Positions 45,267 to 55,223 of a DNA stretch of 64,000 nt are shown piece by piece. The position numbers and the translations under genes were made by a program. Numbering within the stretch: the first letter of the stretch is position 1; every line of letters starts with the position of its first letter. A model generated the notes under the pieces. The model had not been told where the DNA came from. It ran no database searches and saw only the letters and a list, made by a program, of their open reading frames with translations. The stretch is from Massilia sp. H6 (GTDB taxonomy: Bacteria > Pseudomonadota > Gammaproteobacteria > Burkholderiales > Burkholderiaceae_D). The stretch covers positions 310,001 to 374,000 of the forward strand of contig NZ_CP103371.1 in NCBI RefSeq assembly GCF_024802625.1, given 5' to 3'.

Positions 45267-47351
45267 ATGAAACGACATTTGCTCAGCGCCGCGGCGCTGG
45301 TTTTGGTGGCTTCAATGGCCCAGGCCGAATCTGGTGCCGGCGCTGCAGCCAGCGCCAAGAGCGGCGCCAAGGCCGCCGCGCCATCGGCTGCGCTTTCTTC
45401 TGGTATCGCGTTGGAATACGTCGAGCCCACGGTGCGCCCGCAGGACGACTTCTTCCAGCACCTGAACGGCAAGTGGCTCAAGAAGGTCGAGATCCCGGCC
45501 GACAAGTCGACCTGGGGCGCCTTCCACCAGCTGCGCGACGACACCCTGCCGCAACTGCGCGCCATCATCGAACGCGCCGCCGCCGACAAGAGCGCGGCTG
45601 CCGGTTCGGAAACCCGCAAGATCGGCGACTTCTACGCCAGCTACATGGATGAAGCCCGCCTGGAGCAGCTGGGCATCGCTCCCCTGAACAAGGAACTGGG
45701 CAAGATTGCCGCCATCAAGGACAAGTCCGAACTGCCGGCGGCCTTTGCCCACCTGGGCCGCATCGGCGTGAACGTGCCGTTCGTGTTCTTCATCCACCAG
45801 GATGCCAAGGATTCGACCAAATACGTGGCCGACCTGTACCAGGCCGGCCTGGGCATGCCGGACCGCGATTACTACCTGAAGGGTGACGACGCCAAGCTGG
45901 CCGACATCCGCGCCAAGTACCAGCAGCACGTGGAAAAGCTGCTGGCCATGGCCGGCAACAAGAATGCGGCGGCCGATGCCAAGGCCATCGTCGAGCTGGA
46001 AACCGAGCTGGCCAAGGTGCAGTGGACCAAGGTCGAGAACCGCGACCCGATCAAGACCTATAACAAGGTCGAGCTGGCCAAGCTGGCCGAGCTGGCGCCC
46101 GGTTACGACTGGAACGCCTGGCTGGCCGCCACCGGCCTGGCAGGCAAGGCTGACTACCTGATCGTCAGCCAGCCAAGCTACCTGAAAGGCTTCGCCGACG
46201 TCTTGAGCCGCGTGCCGCTCGAAACCTGGAAGACCTACCTGCAGCTGCATACCGTGAACGGCTACGCCGGCTACCTGTCGAAGGCTTTCGTCGACCAGCG
46301 CTTTGCCTTCAATGGCACCGTCCTGTCGGGGATCCCGCAGCTCGAGCCGCGCTGGAAACGCGCTGTTTCGACAATCGAGAGCGGCTTGGGCGAGGCGGTC
46401 GGCAAGCTCTATGTGAAAGAACACTTCCCGGCCGAGCGCAAGGCGCGCATGGAAACCCTGGTGAACAACCTGATGACGGCCTACAAGGAGTCGATCGACA
46501 CCATCGACTGGATGAGCCCCGCCACCAAGAAGGAAGCCCAGGCCAAGCTGGCCAAGTTCACTCCCAAGATCGGCTACCCGGACAAATGGAAGGATTATTC
46601 GGCGCTAAGCGTCAAGCGCGACGACCTGGTTGGCAACGTGATGCGCTCGCGCGAAGTTGAATACAACCGTGAACTCAACAAGCTGGGTAAGCCGATCGAC
46701 CGCGACGAATGGGGCATGACGCCACAAACCGTCAATGCCTACTACAACCCTGAACTGAACGAGATCGTGTTCCCGGCCGCGATCCTGCAGCCGCCGTTCT
46801 TCGACGCCAAAGCCGACGACGCGGTGAACTACGGCGGCATCGGCGCCGTGATCGGCCACGAGATCAGCCATGGTTTCGACGACCAGGGTTCGCAGTACGA
46901 TGGCGACGGCAACATGCGCAACTGGTGGACCGAAGAAGACGGCAAGCGCTTCGCCGAAAAAACCAAGGTGCTGGTCAGCCAATACGCCGCCTACAGCCCG
47001 CTGCCGGGTTATCACGTGAATGGCGAACTGACGCTGGGCGAGAACATCGGTGACAATTCGGGCCTGGCGATTGCCTACAAGGCTTACCAGCTCTCGCTCA
47101 AGGGCAAGAAGGCGCCCGTGATCAAGGGCTTGACCGGCGACCAGCGCTTTTACATGGGCTGGGGCCAGGTGTGGCGCACCAAGATGCGCGAGCCAGCACA
47201 GATCGCCCAGATCAAGACCGACCCGCACTCGCCGGGCCAGTACCGCGCCAACGGCACGCTGAAGAACCAGCCGGGCTTTTACGAGGCGTTTGGCGTCAAG
47301 CCGGGCGACAAGATGTATCTGGCGCCGAAGGATCGGGTGATTATTTGGTGA
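45267..47351 (+). CDS. M13 family zinc metallopeptidase 2
   Basis: The 694-residue product has a signal peptide (HLLSAAALVLVASMAQA) and is a close relative of the gene before it over nearly the whole length. The zinc motif is HEISHGFDDQGS (H531, E532, H535), with LTLGENIGDNSG further on. An extra Ala/Lys/Gly-rich linker follows the signal (residues ~20-45). The pair is probably an old tandem duplication with separate substrates. Confidence 0.93.
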   Translation: MKRHLLSAAALVLVASMAQAESGAGAAASAKSGAKAAAPSAALSSGIALEYVEPTVRPQDDFFQHLNGKWLKKVEIPADKSTWGAFHQLRDDTLPQLRAIIERAAADKSAAAGSETRKIGDFYASYMDEARLEQLGIAPLNKELGKIAAIKDKSELPAAFAHLGRIGVNVPFVFFIHQDAKDSTKYVADLYQAGLGMPDRDYYLKGDDAKLADIRAKYQQHVEKLLAMAGNKNAAADAKAIVELETELAKVQWTKVENRDPIKTYNKVELAKLAELAPGYDWNAWLAATGLAGKADYLIVSQPSYLKGFADVLSRVPLETWKTYLQLHTVNGYAGYLSKAFVDQRFAFNGTVLSGIPQLEPRWKRAVSTIESGLGEAVGKLYVKEHFPAERKARMETLVNNLMTAYKESIDTIDWMSPATKKEAQAKLAKFTPKIGYPDKWKDYSALSVKRDDLVGNVMRSREVEYNRELNKLGKPIDRDEWGMTPQTVNAYYNPELNEIVFPAAILQPPFFDAKADDAVNYGGIGAVIGHEISHGFDDQGSQYDGDGNMRNWWTEEDGKRFAEKTKVLVSQYAAYSPLPGYHVNGELTLGENIGDNSGLAIAYKAYQLSLKGKKAPVIKGLTGDQRFYMGWGQVWRTKMREPAQIAQIKTDPHSPGQYRANGTLKNQPGFYEAFGVKPGDKMYLAPKDRVIIW

Positions 47352-47373
47352 CGGGTAGATTGGGCAGGTGATG

Positions 47374-47407
47374 AAAAACGGCCGCGATGCAGATCGCGGC
47401 CGTTTTT
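47374..47407 (+). terminator. strong terminator after the M13 pair
   Basis: AAAAACGGCCGCGAT and ATCGCGGCCGTTTTT form a 15-bp perfect stem with a 4-base loop, 23 bases after the stop. A run of nine G bases follows at 47413-47421. Confidence 0.9.
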
Positions 47408-47540
47408 TTCGTGGGGGGGGGCTAACCGGGCGCCCGCGGTCTGCCTGTCGTGCGATGCTCGATCAGCGGCACGCTTTGGTCATGTCTGGCTTCGGATCGC
47501 CGAAGACCGTGGTCGAGCACATGGCAGCTTGGAAACTGCA

Positions 47541-49754
47541 TTAACGCGGAATGATATCGAATTGTGGCCCCGTCGAATAGTTCGGCTTGACGGTGCGGGA
47601 CATGAACTTGGTCCATGCGTTGGCACCATCGACACCGCCGACATCGGCGGCGTACGCCAGGGCAGGCTGCATGTTCGACGGGTATCCCGCATAAGCAGAT
47701 GAGTACCCCGTCATTTCACCGACTTTCAGTTTGAGTGCGGTTGCCATTTCTGCGCTTGCGCACTCCAGGGCTGCAAACGTAGCTGGCATGTCTTTTGCAT
47801 CGCTGGCACTAAAGGCTTGGCCGATGGTTGTGTAGAAGGGACTGGTGCTGCTATCCCGGACAAGCATCGAATACATGGCGCCGCGGATGTAGCAGGCGCC
47901 TTCGCCCACCATGCGCTGAATCGGGAACTGCGACTTCCACTTCAGCAAAGTCGTGGCCTTTGTGAAACCAAGTTCATGTGCATGGCCAACTGCCGCAGTA
48001 AAGAAGTCGTCCATCCATGGTGCAATGCCGCGACCGCTACTATAAACGATTGCATAACCGTTAGTGACTACCCCCAGCTTGTTGGCATTCGGGTTGTTCG
48101 GATAGTTTTCGTTATACCAATCAAGGTTGCTGTCGAGGATGCGGTTGAAGTGCTCCTTCAGCCGATCGGCGTCGGGCGTGATGTACGCGGCTTCCGCCAG
48201 CGTACGCAATGCCCATGCCTGGCCCCGCACCTGCTCCGGCTTGAGCAGACCCTTGATATTTTCGCGGTAGCCCGGATTCGAATTGAACACGTTGTACATG
48301 CCCCAGAACTGCAGTTCTTCAAGGAAGAAATGGTCGCCTGTTAGCATGTATGGCAGGTAGGCGAAGGCGGGTTGATGTGAGATGTCGAAGACAAGTGGAG
48401 TCTTGCAAGACGTGGTCGTCGCGCACGTCGGGAACGACTCATACTGCTTCGTTGCCGGGTTCTTGGTATCGCCATGGTTACCTACCAGCGTCATGTAGGG
48501 ATAGTCGATCAGGCTGACCGGCTGGCCTGTCTTCTTGTCGCGATAATGGGCTGAATAACTGCCGGCTTGCTCAGCGGTGCCGAAGGTGACATCGCGCGCG
48601 CGGCGGTCCATGCTCAGCAGGTGGACCGCGGCCCACTGCGGCAGCATGCCAATGTCGTCACGGCCACCAGTTGCCGGCATATACGGGACGGCGAGACCCG
48701 TACCCATCGGTTCGATGGCAGCCCCGGTCCAGCGCGACTGCAAATTGTTCAACACACTTTCTGGAATGCTCAGCGTCCGGTTGAAGTTCGGCAGGGCACG
48801 GGTATCGATCAGATAGCCCGAGTTGTGCTTGATATTGACTTCTGGTGTCGCCGAATTGAACCAGAACATTTTGCGCCAGCGTGCGTGGTGGAAGTGCTCT
48901 AGTGCAGCCTTGGCATAGACTGATTTGCCACCTACCAAAATCTCGGCGTCATAAGTGAGGTTTTGCGGTGCGGCTTCATAGGCCCAGTTATTTTCGATCA
49001 CAACATCGACGCGGGCTTTCTTGACCGCTTGATACCAGCGCACGGCAAAGCGCGCGGTCAGGTGAGGGTGGGCCTCCCCGGCACTGGTCGTCAGTGGGGC
49101 AGACACCTGCCATTCACTCGCGGTCGCGCCGTTCAACCAGATTGCCGCTTGGGCTTTCTTTATCAGCTCATCGGCTGATGCGGAATAGCTGACACCGGCA
49201 ATGGTGGCTTTGACCGAGGCGGTGAACCCCGAGTCCAGCAGCCCAGTGGTGCTTGTAGCGGTGCCTGCGGCAACTGCTGCGTGGTTCAGCGTCATGGTGC
49301 GAATTTCACCGGCGGCCAGCGAAGGCAGAATGGCGGAGATGACGGCGTGACGCACACTGCCATCAGGGTGCTTTGCCTTGACGTCGAGCTGCAGGGGCAC
49401 CGTGAGACCGTTGTCGAGACGGCCTGAAAGGGAAGCTGTAGAAACGAGGTGGCCGGGAGCGAATACCTGGCCAAAGGTCACCGGTACATTGGTTTGCGCG
49501 GCAGTGGAAGTGCTTTCGAAACGCACGTCGGTGATTACGCTGTCGCTCGTACTCGAGGTAGTGCTTGCGGTTGCAGTGCCTCGGCTTTGCGGCACATAAG
49601 AGGTCGTGGCCAAACTGGAACCTCCGATGCTTGCCGACAAGTGCGGTTTTTGCTCAGGAGCGGTAGTCCCGCCACCACCGCAGGCGGCCAGGGCTGCACT
49701 GATGAGGGCGGTGCAAGCGGTGCGAATCGTCAGTAAATGCGTAGGAAATTTCAT
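47541..49754 (-). CDS. large exported lipoprotein of unknown function
   Basis: The 737-residue product has a signal peptide with lipobox LAAC, followed by four Gly, so it is likely a lipoprotein. The Ser/Thr/Ala-rich region (to ~residue 80) is a linker. The long central and C-terminal part contains strand-rich then helix-rich segments. These include PLQLDVKAKHPDGSVRHAVISAILPSL and a helical region with LRTLAEAAYITPDADRLKEHFNRILD, as in large carbohydrate-active enzymes with an alpha/alpha toroid. No catalytic residues can be named. A role with extracellular glycans is a guess, supported only loosely by the EPS locus downstream. Confidence 0.65.
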   Translation of the reverse strand: MKFPTHLLTIRTACTALISAALAACGGGGTTAPEQKPHLSASIGGSSLATTSYVPQSRGTATASTTSSTSDSVITDVRFESTSTAAQTNVPVTFGQVFAPGHLVSTASLSGRLDNGLTVPLQLDVKAKHPDGSVRHAVISAILPSLAAGEIRTMTLNHAAVAAGTATSTTGLLDSGFTASVKATIAGVSYSASADELIKKAQAAIWLNGATASEWQVSAPLTTSAGEAHPHLTARFAVRWYQAVKKARVDVVIENNWAYEAAPQNLTYDAEILVGGKSVYAKAALEHFHHARWRKMFWFNSATPEVNIKHNSGYLIDTRALPNFNRTLSIPESVLNNLQSRWTGAAIEPMGTGLAVPYMPATGGRDDIGMLPQWAAVHLLSMDRRARDVTFGTAEQAGSYSAHYRDKKTGQPVSLIDYPYMTLVGNHGDTKNPATKQYESFPTCATTTSCKTPLVFDISHQPAFAYLPYMLTGDHFFLEELQFWGMYNVFNSNPGYRENIKGLLKPEQVRGQAWALRTLAEAAYITPDADRLKEHFNRILDSNLDWYNENYPNNPNANKLGVVTNGYAIVYSSGRGIAPWMDDFFTAAVGHAHELGFTKATTLLKWKSQFPIQRMVGEGACYIRGAMYSMLVRDSSTSPFYTTIGQAFSASDAKDMPATFAALECASAEMATALKLKVGEMTGYSSAYAGYPSNMQPALAYAADVGGVDGANAWTKFMSRTVKPNYSTGPQFDIIPR

Positions 49755-49972
49755 TTGGGATCTCTTCAGGAGTGCGGGCGTTTCTGGTACGCCCTGTCAG
49801 ACCTAAAGGTTACGCCAAAGAAAAATTAATGCACAGGGGAATCACAAGTTCCCATTCGGAATTGGATAGAAGTTTGCCCTAGCGCAACACAAACTTTTCG
49901 CTTTTTTAATACCTGTTATTTGATAGCAATCACTTCTAGCAAAATTTTTGCTGACGTTTTCGCAACCGGACG

Positions 49973-49997
49973 AAAAAAAAGCCCGTCCAAGACGGGC
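49973..49997 (-). terminator. terminator of the cytochrome c gene
   Basis: On the reverse strand GCCCGTC, TTG, GACGGGC is followed by eight T bases, 17 bases beyond the stop codon of the cytochrome gene. Confidence 0.85.
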
Positions 49998-50013
49998 CCG
50001 TTGAGGATTCAAC

Positions 50014-50916
50014 TTATTTTGAAGCAATCACCATGTAATCCACCGCTGCCTTGATGTCAGTATCGGGGGCGGTCGAGCCGCCTTTTGGTGGCATCATCCC
50101 GGCCTTACCCTGGAAACCTTTGATGGCGTGTTCGTACAGCACGGCATTGCCTTGGCCGATACGTGCGGCCCAGGCCGCCTTGTCGCCAGTCTTTGGCGCG
50201 CCTGCAATACCAGTGCCGTGGCAGGCGATGCAGGCGGTGTTGTAGACAGCCTTGCCGACGTCGGCAGTGGATGCGACGGCCGGAGCCGCAGTAGCTGGCA
50301 TCGCGGCGTCGGGTATGGCGCCGGATGGTGCAGCGGCCGGAGCGCTCAGGGTCGTTGCAGAAACGGGTTCGGAAGCGACAGGAGCAGGAGCAGCAGCAGT
50401 AGCCGGAGCAGGCGCTGCCGGTTCCTTGAACGAGGCGCCGCTCTTGTTAGCCAGGTAGACCACAGCGCGTTCGACTTCGAGATTGTCGAGTTCCGGATTG
50501 CCACCCTTGGCTGGCATGGCGCGGATACCTTCGATCGCGTGCTTGACCAGCATGTCGTAGCCTTGCGCCAGACGGGTGCTCCAACCGGCATTGTCACCCA
50601 GTTTCGGGGCTCCTGCTGCGCCGCTATCATGGCATGCGGCGCAAACAGCGACATACACCGCGTTACCTGCCTGCAGCACTTTCGGCGCATTCGCATCGAC
50701 CAGTGTGAAGCCTTCTTCGGCCACCGGACTCACCCGTGCTGCAATTGCCTCGGCGCTCTGGCTGTTGGAACCAGCCCCGACGAGTCGGTCATTGGTAGCA
50801 AAAATCACGAGCAGTATGATGCCGATGACGATGACCAGGAAAAACCCCGCGACTGCCACAATGAGCTGCTTCGGTGTTTGGATCAGGGATTGGTGTTCAT
50901 TGTGTGCGTCGCTCAT
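50014..50916 (-). CDS. membrane-anchored di-heme cytochrome c
   Basis: The 300-residue product has one membrane helix (QLIVAVAGFFLVIVIGIILLVIF) and two heme-binding motifs, CAACH and CIACH, each with a later Met-containing loop (RAMPAKGGNP and GMMPPKGGST), typical of cytochrome c5-like domains. A Pro/Ala-rich linker (~60 residues) joins them. It faces the periplasm and likely shuttles electrons to a terminal oxidase. I chose the ATG with AAGGA upstream; an ATG 11 codons earlier is less likely. Confidence 0.92.
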   Translation of the reverse strand: MSDAHNEHQSLIQTPKQLIVAVAGFFLVIVIGIILLVIFATNDRLVGAGSNSQSAEAIAARVSPVAEEGFTLVDANAPKVLQAGNAVYVAVCAACHDSGAAGAPKLGDNAGWSTRLAQGYDMLVKHAIEGIRAMPAKGGNPELDNLEVERAVVYLANKSGASFKEPAAPAPATAAAPAPVASEPVSATTLSAPAAAPSGAIPDAAMPATAAPAVASTADVGKAVYNTACIACHGTGIAGAPKTGDKAAWAARIGQGNAVLYEHAIKGFQGKAGMMPPKGGSTAPDTDIKAAVDYMVIASK

Positions 50917-51054
50917 GATTTCCTTAATTCTATTAAAAAAACCTGCCACTACCAGCGTTTGCGATGCTTTTTTGCAAATGCCTTCAAACGGGCCGATTAT
51001 AGACGTAAAGCTGCTGTAGTGTAACGAAATTCAATGTTGTTATAGGCGTGCCCA

Positions 51055-51083
51055 TGGACGCAGGGAGCGAAAGACTGTATCCT
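51055..51083 (+). promoter_or_regulatory. possible promoter of tRNA-Arg
   Basis: TGGACG (-35-like) and TATCCT (-10-like) are spaced by 17 bases and would start transcription about 18 bases before the tRNA. Both hexamers are imperfect. Confidence 0.35.
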
Positions 51084-51107
51084 TCGCATCACTTTCCTTC
51101 CTTTCAT

Positions 51108-51183
51108 GCGGCTGTAGCTCAGTGGATAGAGTATTGGCCTCCGAAGCCAAGGGTCGTGGGTTCGATCCCCGCCAGCCGCACCA
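51108..51183 (+). tRNA. tRNA-Arg (anticodon CCG)
   Basis: The 76-base cloverleaf runs from the GCGGCTG acceptor arm to its complement CAGCCGC, discriminator A and encoded CCA. The anticodon stem TTGGC/GCCAA holds the loop CTCCGAA with anticodon CCG at 51141-51143, so it reads CGG codons. The T-arm has TTCGATC. It stands alone. Confidence 0.95.
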
Positions 51184-51373
51184 TCTTCCACGTTTGTTGA
51201 TTTTTTCATGCCCGACGTCAAGCTTCAGGACGACGAAGTTTAGGTATGAACTTCGCAATTTCCATGTGTCCGCTGGTTATGTCGCGATGCTAATGTCAGT
51301 ACTGGCTGCTATCGTTATTGGCAATGAAGGTTCCGCAAGGCACTGCTGACGCTGCTATAAACGCAAGCACGTA

Positions 51374-52339
51374 CTACATGGTCGCTGTCGGCGTCCTTAC
51401 ATGGGCACCGTGCAGCAATTCCGGGGCAAGCTCGGCCGCCGACCAGTCTGGTGATACGCGCATCTGACGTGCCGCATGCAAGCGTAATGGATTCTTTATA
51501 TAGAGCCGTCGCGCCTGGTCGGGATGTGTCTCGATCCAGGAAAGTACCAATTCACGCACCGTTTTCGGCATCAGGTGAATGGGCAGCTTGCGGACGGCAA
51601 GATGTTCGCGCACGGCGCGGTTCTCGAGATCACCCTGGGCCTGGCGGAAGCGCCGCTTGAACTGTCCTGTAATATTTTTGATGTTCAAGTCTGCCTGGCC
51701 GGGTACATCCCAAGTCGCCTTCGGATTGACTACAATCCGGCGCGGCTCCCAGGCGTTCGCGGCAGGATCGAGGCCGAACATCAACACAGCACCGATCAGC
51801 GAATCCGTGCGGTAAAGTCCAAGCGGAAGGCGAAACCCGACTGCACGAAGTTGCGCCATCGCGTGTCCGGCAACCGCGTGCATGTTGCCGTGGAAGCCAC
51901 CGATACGCAGCATCTCGTCACGCAGCGCTGGGGCCGACCGCCCGCTGCTGGGAACGCCGGTGGCGCCGAAGGCTTGCGGCGCCTCTGTCAGGCTTGCGGC
52001 CAGTTGCAACAGGCCGTCTGTTCTCGGTTGGGCATAACCGTCCAGAAAGAAGGCGGGCCGGCCGGCGGGCCAGATTCGGTGAACATATTCGTTCCAGGCA
52101 TGCGCCTTGTCTCCTTGTGGAATCGACCAGACCCGGAGAGCAGGAATTGGCGGGCAGCTCCGAGCTCGAGCCCAGGCGGCGATTTCCTGAGCCAGGCTAG
52201 GATTGCCGTTGATGAGCACATCGATGATGACCTCCTGGTTGGCCGATGCCATGCTGGCAGCCTCGATCGTTTTCTTCAAGGTCTGTGTGGACTCGCGTGC
52301 GGCGATGATGGCCAGGGCCCAGGGAAAGTCAATAGACAT
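51374..52339 (-). CDS. GT2-like glycosyltransferase family protein
   Basis: The 321-residue product has an N-terminal GT-A-like beginning (PWALAIIAARESTQTLKKTIEAA), a DxD-like FFLDGYAQPRTDGLLQLAASL region and a basic, Arg-rich C-terminus (RQAQGDLENRAVREHL). It shares the shape of family 2 glycosyltransferases, although I cannot point to all catalytic residues. It sits next to EPS genes in the opposite direction, which supports a polysaccharide role. Confidence 0.6.
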   Translation of the reverse strand: MSIDFPWALAIIAARESTQTLKKTIEAASMASANQEVIIDVLINGNPSLAQEIAAWARARSCPPIPALRVWSIPQGDKAHAWNEYVHRIWPAGRPAFFLDGYAQPRTDGLLQLAASLTEAPQAFGATGVPSSGRSAPALRDEMLRIGGFHGNMHAVAGHAMAQLRAVGFRLPLGLYRTDSLIGAVLMFGLDPAANAWEPRRIVVNPKATWDVPGQADLNIKNITGQFKRRFRQAQGDLENRAVREHLAVRKLPIHLMPKTVRELVLSWIETHPDQARRLYIKNPLRLHAARQMRVSPDWSAAELAPELLHGAHVRTPTATM

Positions 52340-52770
52340 GTTCTATGTACAATAAAAAGATGCAATCTTGACATTTTAATCGAAGTTGCGTTTCCTACGA
52401 CCACTGAACATGGAGCACGATTGAAGCATCAAGAATCATGCCTTTCAGAAAATGCTAAAATCAAATTTGCTTGCATAAGTGAAACAGTCGCAGCTTCAAG
52501 GCATGACGCTGTCAATCTCAAGCAACTATTGTTAATTGGAAATTACATTCCACGGATGCATGTGGAGAGCGCGTATAGCATATCGAAAATGAAAGATTTT
52601 CTAGCCGCAAAGCAATATGCTCAGCAATAGTTGTCAATTTAGTATTGTTTTGAGGCGTTTGTTGTTGCGCCTGACCAAATCTACCTAGTAGTGTTGAGTA
52701 GGACTAATCTTCCGTGATATATTGGAAGTTAGCATAATTGCAAAATTTAATTCTTGGACGGAATCCGATA
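52340..52770. other. AT-rich region before the EPS operon
   Basis: This 431-base gap between the divergent GT2-like gene and tviB has low GC. It contains a weak hairpin (AGGCG at 52653-52657 with CGCCT at 52668-52672) and no supportable gene. It must hold the promoters of both directions. I found no GG-N10-GC sigma54 pair. Confidence 0.5.
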
Positions 52771-54060
52771 ATGAAAGCAGATGAAGTAGTCGCCGTGGTA
52801 GGGCTGGGATACGTCGGTTTGCCGCTCGCAGTTGAGTTCGGCAAGAAGGGGCGTACCATCGGTTTCGACCTTTCGAGCGCAAAGATCGAGAACTACAAAC
52901 AGTTCGTCGACCCGACTGGCGAGGTCTCCTCTGACGAACTGAAAGCAGCACGCCACCTCGAAGTCACCACCGATCCGGCGATACTCGCCCAGGCCGACTA
53001 TATCGTCGTTGCCGTACCAACCCCAGTCGACATGGCGCACAATCCGGATTTTACTCCGTTGATCGGTGCCAGCAAGTCGGTTGGCATGCACATGAAACGC
53101 GGCGCCATCGTTATTTACGAATCGACCGTCTACCCGGGTGCGACCGAAGAGGTCTGCATTCCGCTGCTGGAAGAAAAATCGGGCCTGAAGTGGAAGCAAG
53201 ACTTCCACGTCGGCTTCTCGCCAGAGCGCATCAACCCGGGCGACAAGGAACACACCCTGACCACGATCCTGAAAGTGGTTTCCGGTGACGACGACGAATC
53301 CCTCGAGCGGATCGCCCAATTGTACGAATCGGTGATCACCGCCGGCGTGCACCGCGCGTCCAGCATCAAGGTGGCCGAGGCCGCGAAGGTTATCGAAAAC
53401 ACCCAGCGCGACCTGAACATCGCGCTGATGAACGAGCTGGCCATCATCTTCGACAAGATCGGCATCGACACGCTCGAAGTGCTCAAGGCCGCTGGTACCA
53501 AGTGGAACTTCCTGCCGTTCCGCCCGGGCCTGGTCGGTGGTCACTGCATCGGCGTCGATCCTTATTACCTGACCCACAAGGCCGAGATGGTCGGCTATCA
53601 TCCTCAGGTGATCCTGGCCGGCCGCCGCATCAACGACGGCATGGCCAAGTTTGTGGCCGAAAAGACCGTCAAGTCGATGATCTCCTCGGGCTTTAACGTC
53701 AAGGGCTCGAAAGTCAATGTGATCGGCCTGACCTTCAAGGAAAACTGCCCAGACCTGCGCAACTCGAAAGTAGCCGACATCGTCCACGAGCTCGAATCGT
53801 ATGGCGTCGAGGTGCATGTGTTCGACCCGCAGGCCGATGCCGCCGAAGCGCAGCACGAGTATGGCATCAAGCTCGAAAGCTGGGATAGTCTGCCGAAGGC
53901 CGACGCGATCGTCGCCGCGGTGCCGCACAAGGAAGTGCTGGCCCTGTCGCTGACCGATTTCCAGTCCAAGCTCAATCCAAACGGCTGCTTCATCGATGTG
54001 AAGTCGCAATTCGATGCGAAGGCCCTGCAGGAAGCTGGTTATTGCGTCTGGCGCCTGTAA
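52771..54060 (+). CDS. tviB: UDP-N-acetylglucosamine C6-dehydrogenase (TviB/WbpO type)
   Basis: The 429-residue UDP-sugar dehydrogenase has the NAD-binding VAVVGLGYVGLPLAVEFGK and the TPVD motif (VPTPVDMAHNPDF). The catalytic cysteine is in VGGHCIGVDPYYLTHKAE, and the family has PGLVGG before it. The ESTVYPGATEEVC and LKAAGTKWNFLPFRPG blocks are typical of TviB rather than Ugd. It oxidises a UDP-HexNAc to a uronic acid for EPS. It is the first gene of the run; the tviC partner follows. Confidence 0.93.
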   Translation: MKADEVVAVVGLGYVGLPLAVEFGKKGRTIGFDLSSAKIENYKQFVDPTGEVSSDELKAARHLEVTTDPAILAQADYIVVAVPTPVDMAHNPDFTPLIGASKSVGMHMKRGAIVIYESTVYPGATEEVCIPLLEEKSGLKWKQDFHVGFSPERINPGDKEHTLTTILKVVSGDDDESLERIAQLYESVITAGVHRASSIKVAEAAKVIENTQRDLNIALMNELAIIFDKIGIDTLEVLKAAGTKWNFLPFRPGLVGGHCIGVDPYYLTHKAEMVGYHPQVILAGRRINDGMAKFVAEKTVKSMISSGFNVKGSKVNVIGLTFKENCPDLRNSKVADIVHELESYGVEVHVFDPQADAAEAQHEYGIKLESWDSLPKADAIVAAVPHKEVLALSLTDFQSKLNPNGCFIDVKSQFDAKALQEAGYCVWRL

Positions 54061-54103
54061 GCCGTAAGTCCCGCACCACCCGTGGCACGCAAGCGCCGCG
54101 GCA

Positions 54104-54124
54104 ACGCCGGCCGTGCGCCGGCGT
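54104..54124 (+). terminator. hairpin in the tviB-tviC gap
   Basis: ACGCCGGC, five bases, then GCCGGCGT forms an 8-bp GC-rich stem without a U-run. It is more likely an mRNA stability or attenuation element inside the operon than a full terminator. Confidence 0.45.
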
Positions 54125-54144
54125 GACCGAGAAAGTATCCGAAC

Positions 54145-55206
54145 GTGAACAAGTTTCAAAGCGCCCAGCAACACCTGCTGCAGCACCGCTACCACTGGCT
54201 CGTGACCGGTGCGGCCGGGTTTATCGGTTCGAACCTGGTCGAGGCGCTGCTTGCACTCGGCCAGCAAGTCACCGGCCTGGATAATTTCGCAACCGGACAT
54301 CGCCACAATCTCGATCTGGTGCGCGACGCGGTTGGCCAGGATGCCTGGACGCGATTCGTGTTCATCGAAGGCGATATCCGCAGCCCGGCCGATTGCGCCC
54401 AGGCCTGCGGGGGTGTTGATTTCGTGCTGCACCAGGCCGCACTGGGCTCGGTCTCGCGCTCGATCGACGATCCGGTCACGACCAACGAGGTCAATGTCAC
54501 CGGCTTCCTGAACATGCTGGTGGCTGCGCGTGATGCAAAGGTAAAGCGCTTCGTCTACGCAGCGTCTAGCTCGACCTATGGCGACCACCCCGACCTGCCG
54601 AAGATCGAAGACCGCATCGGCAACCCGCTCTCGCCGTATGCCGTCACCAAGTATGTCAACGAGCTGTATGCAAACGTGTTCGGCCGTACCTACGGGATGG
54701 AGTCGATCGGGCTGCGCTACTTCAATGTCTTTGGCCCGCGCCAGGATCCGAACGGCGCCTACGCCGCCGTGATCCCGCAGTGGGTGGCCGCGCTGATCCG
54801 CAACGATGTGCTGCGCATCAACGGCGACGGCGAGACCAGCCGCGACTTCTGCTATATCGACAACGTGGTGCAGGCGAACCTGTTGTCGGCGCTGGCCGGC
54901 GGCGACGCCGCCAACCAGGTGTTCAACATCGCGGTAGGCGACCAGACCAGCCTGAACCAGCTGTACCACACCATGCGCGACCTGTTGCGGGCGCAGTTTC
55001 CGCACCTGGAAGCACACCAGCCGCAATACGTCGAATTCCGCCGCGGCGATGTGCGCCATTCGCAGGCGGACATCGCGAAAGCGGCTACCCTGCTGGGCTA
55101 CCAGCCGACGCACCGGATCGGCGAAGGCTTGCAGCAAGCGATGGCGTGGTATGTGCAGCACCTGGCGCCATCAAGGAACACCCGTGCGCAACCAAACAAG
55201 CAATAA
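54145..55206 (+). CDS. tviC: UDP-HexNAc(A) C4-epimerase (TviC/WbpP type)
   Basis: The 353-residue extended SDR starts at GTG. It has the NAD-binding [17 protein letters not shown], the [16 protein letters not shown] block and the catalytic YAVTKYVNE (YxxxK). It begins with an extra ~17-residue segment as in TviC. It epimerises UDP-N-acetylglucosamine or its uronic acid at C4. With tviB it makes a UDP-GalNAcA-type precursor for the capsule or EPS. Confidence 0.92.
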   Translation: MNKFQSAQQHLLQHRYHWLVTGAAGFIGSNLVEALLALGQQVTGLDNFATGHRHNLDLVRDAVGQDAWTRFVFIEGDIRSPADCAQACGGVDFVLHQAALGSVSRSIDDPVTTNEVNVTGFLNMLVAARDAKVKRFVYAASSSTYGDHPDLPKIEDRIGNPLSPYAVTKYVNELYANVFGRTYGMESIGLRYFNVFGPRQDPNGAYAAVIPQWVAALIRNDVLRINGDGETSRDFCYIDNVVQANLLSALAGGDAANQVFNIAVGDQTSLNQLYHTMRDLLRAQFPHLEAHQPQYVEFRRGDVRHSQADIAKAATLLGYQPTHRIGEGLQQAMAWYVQHLAPSRNTRAQPNKQ

Positions 55207-55223
55207 AAATCGGGGAGGCTACC

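Noticed and set aside
47413..47421. Run of nine G bases after the terminator as a phase-variable tract
   Set aside because: It lies between two genes without being in a coding frame or a promoter spacer, so no switching effect can be proposed.
51108..51183. tRNA-Arg as an integration site for a mobile island
   Set aside because: No integrase and no duplicate of the tRNA 3' end was seen nearby.
52340..52770. Possible sigma54 promoter ahead of the EPS operon because PrsR is a sigma54 activator
   Set aside because: No GG-N10-GC pair with the expected context was found in the intergenic region by eye.
52747..55161. Long - strand frame (804 codons) opposite tviB and tviC
   Set aside because: It is a shadow of tviB/tviC with no recognisable protein family.
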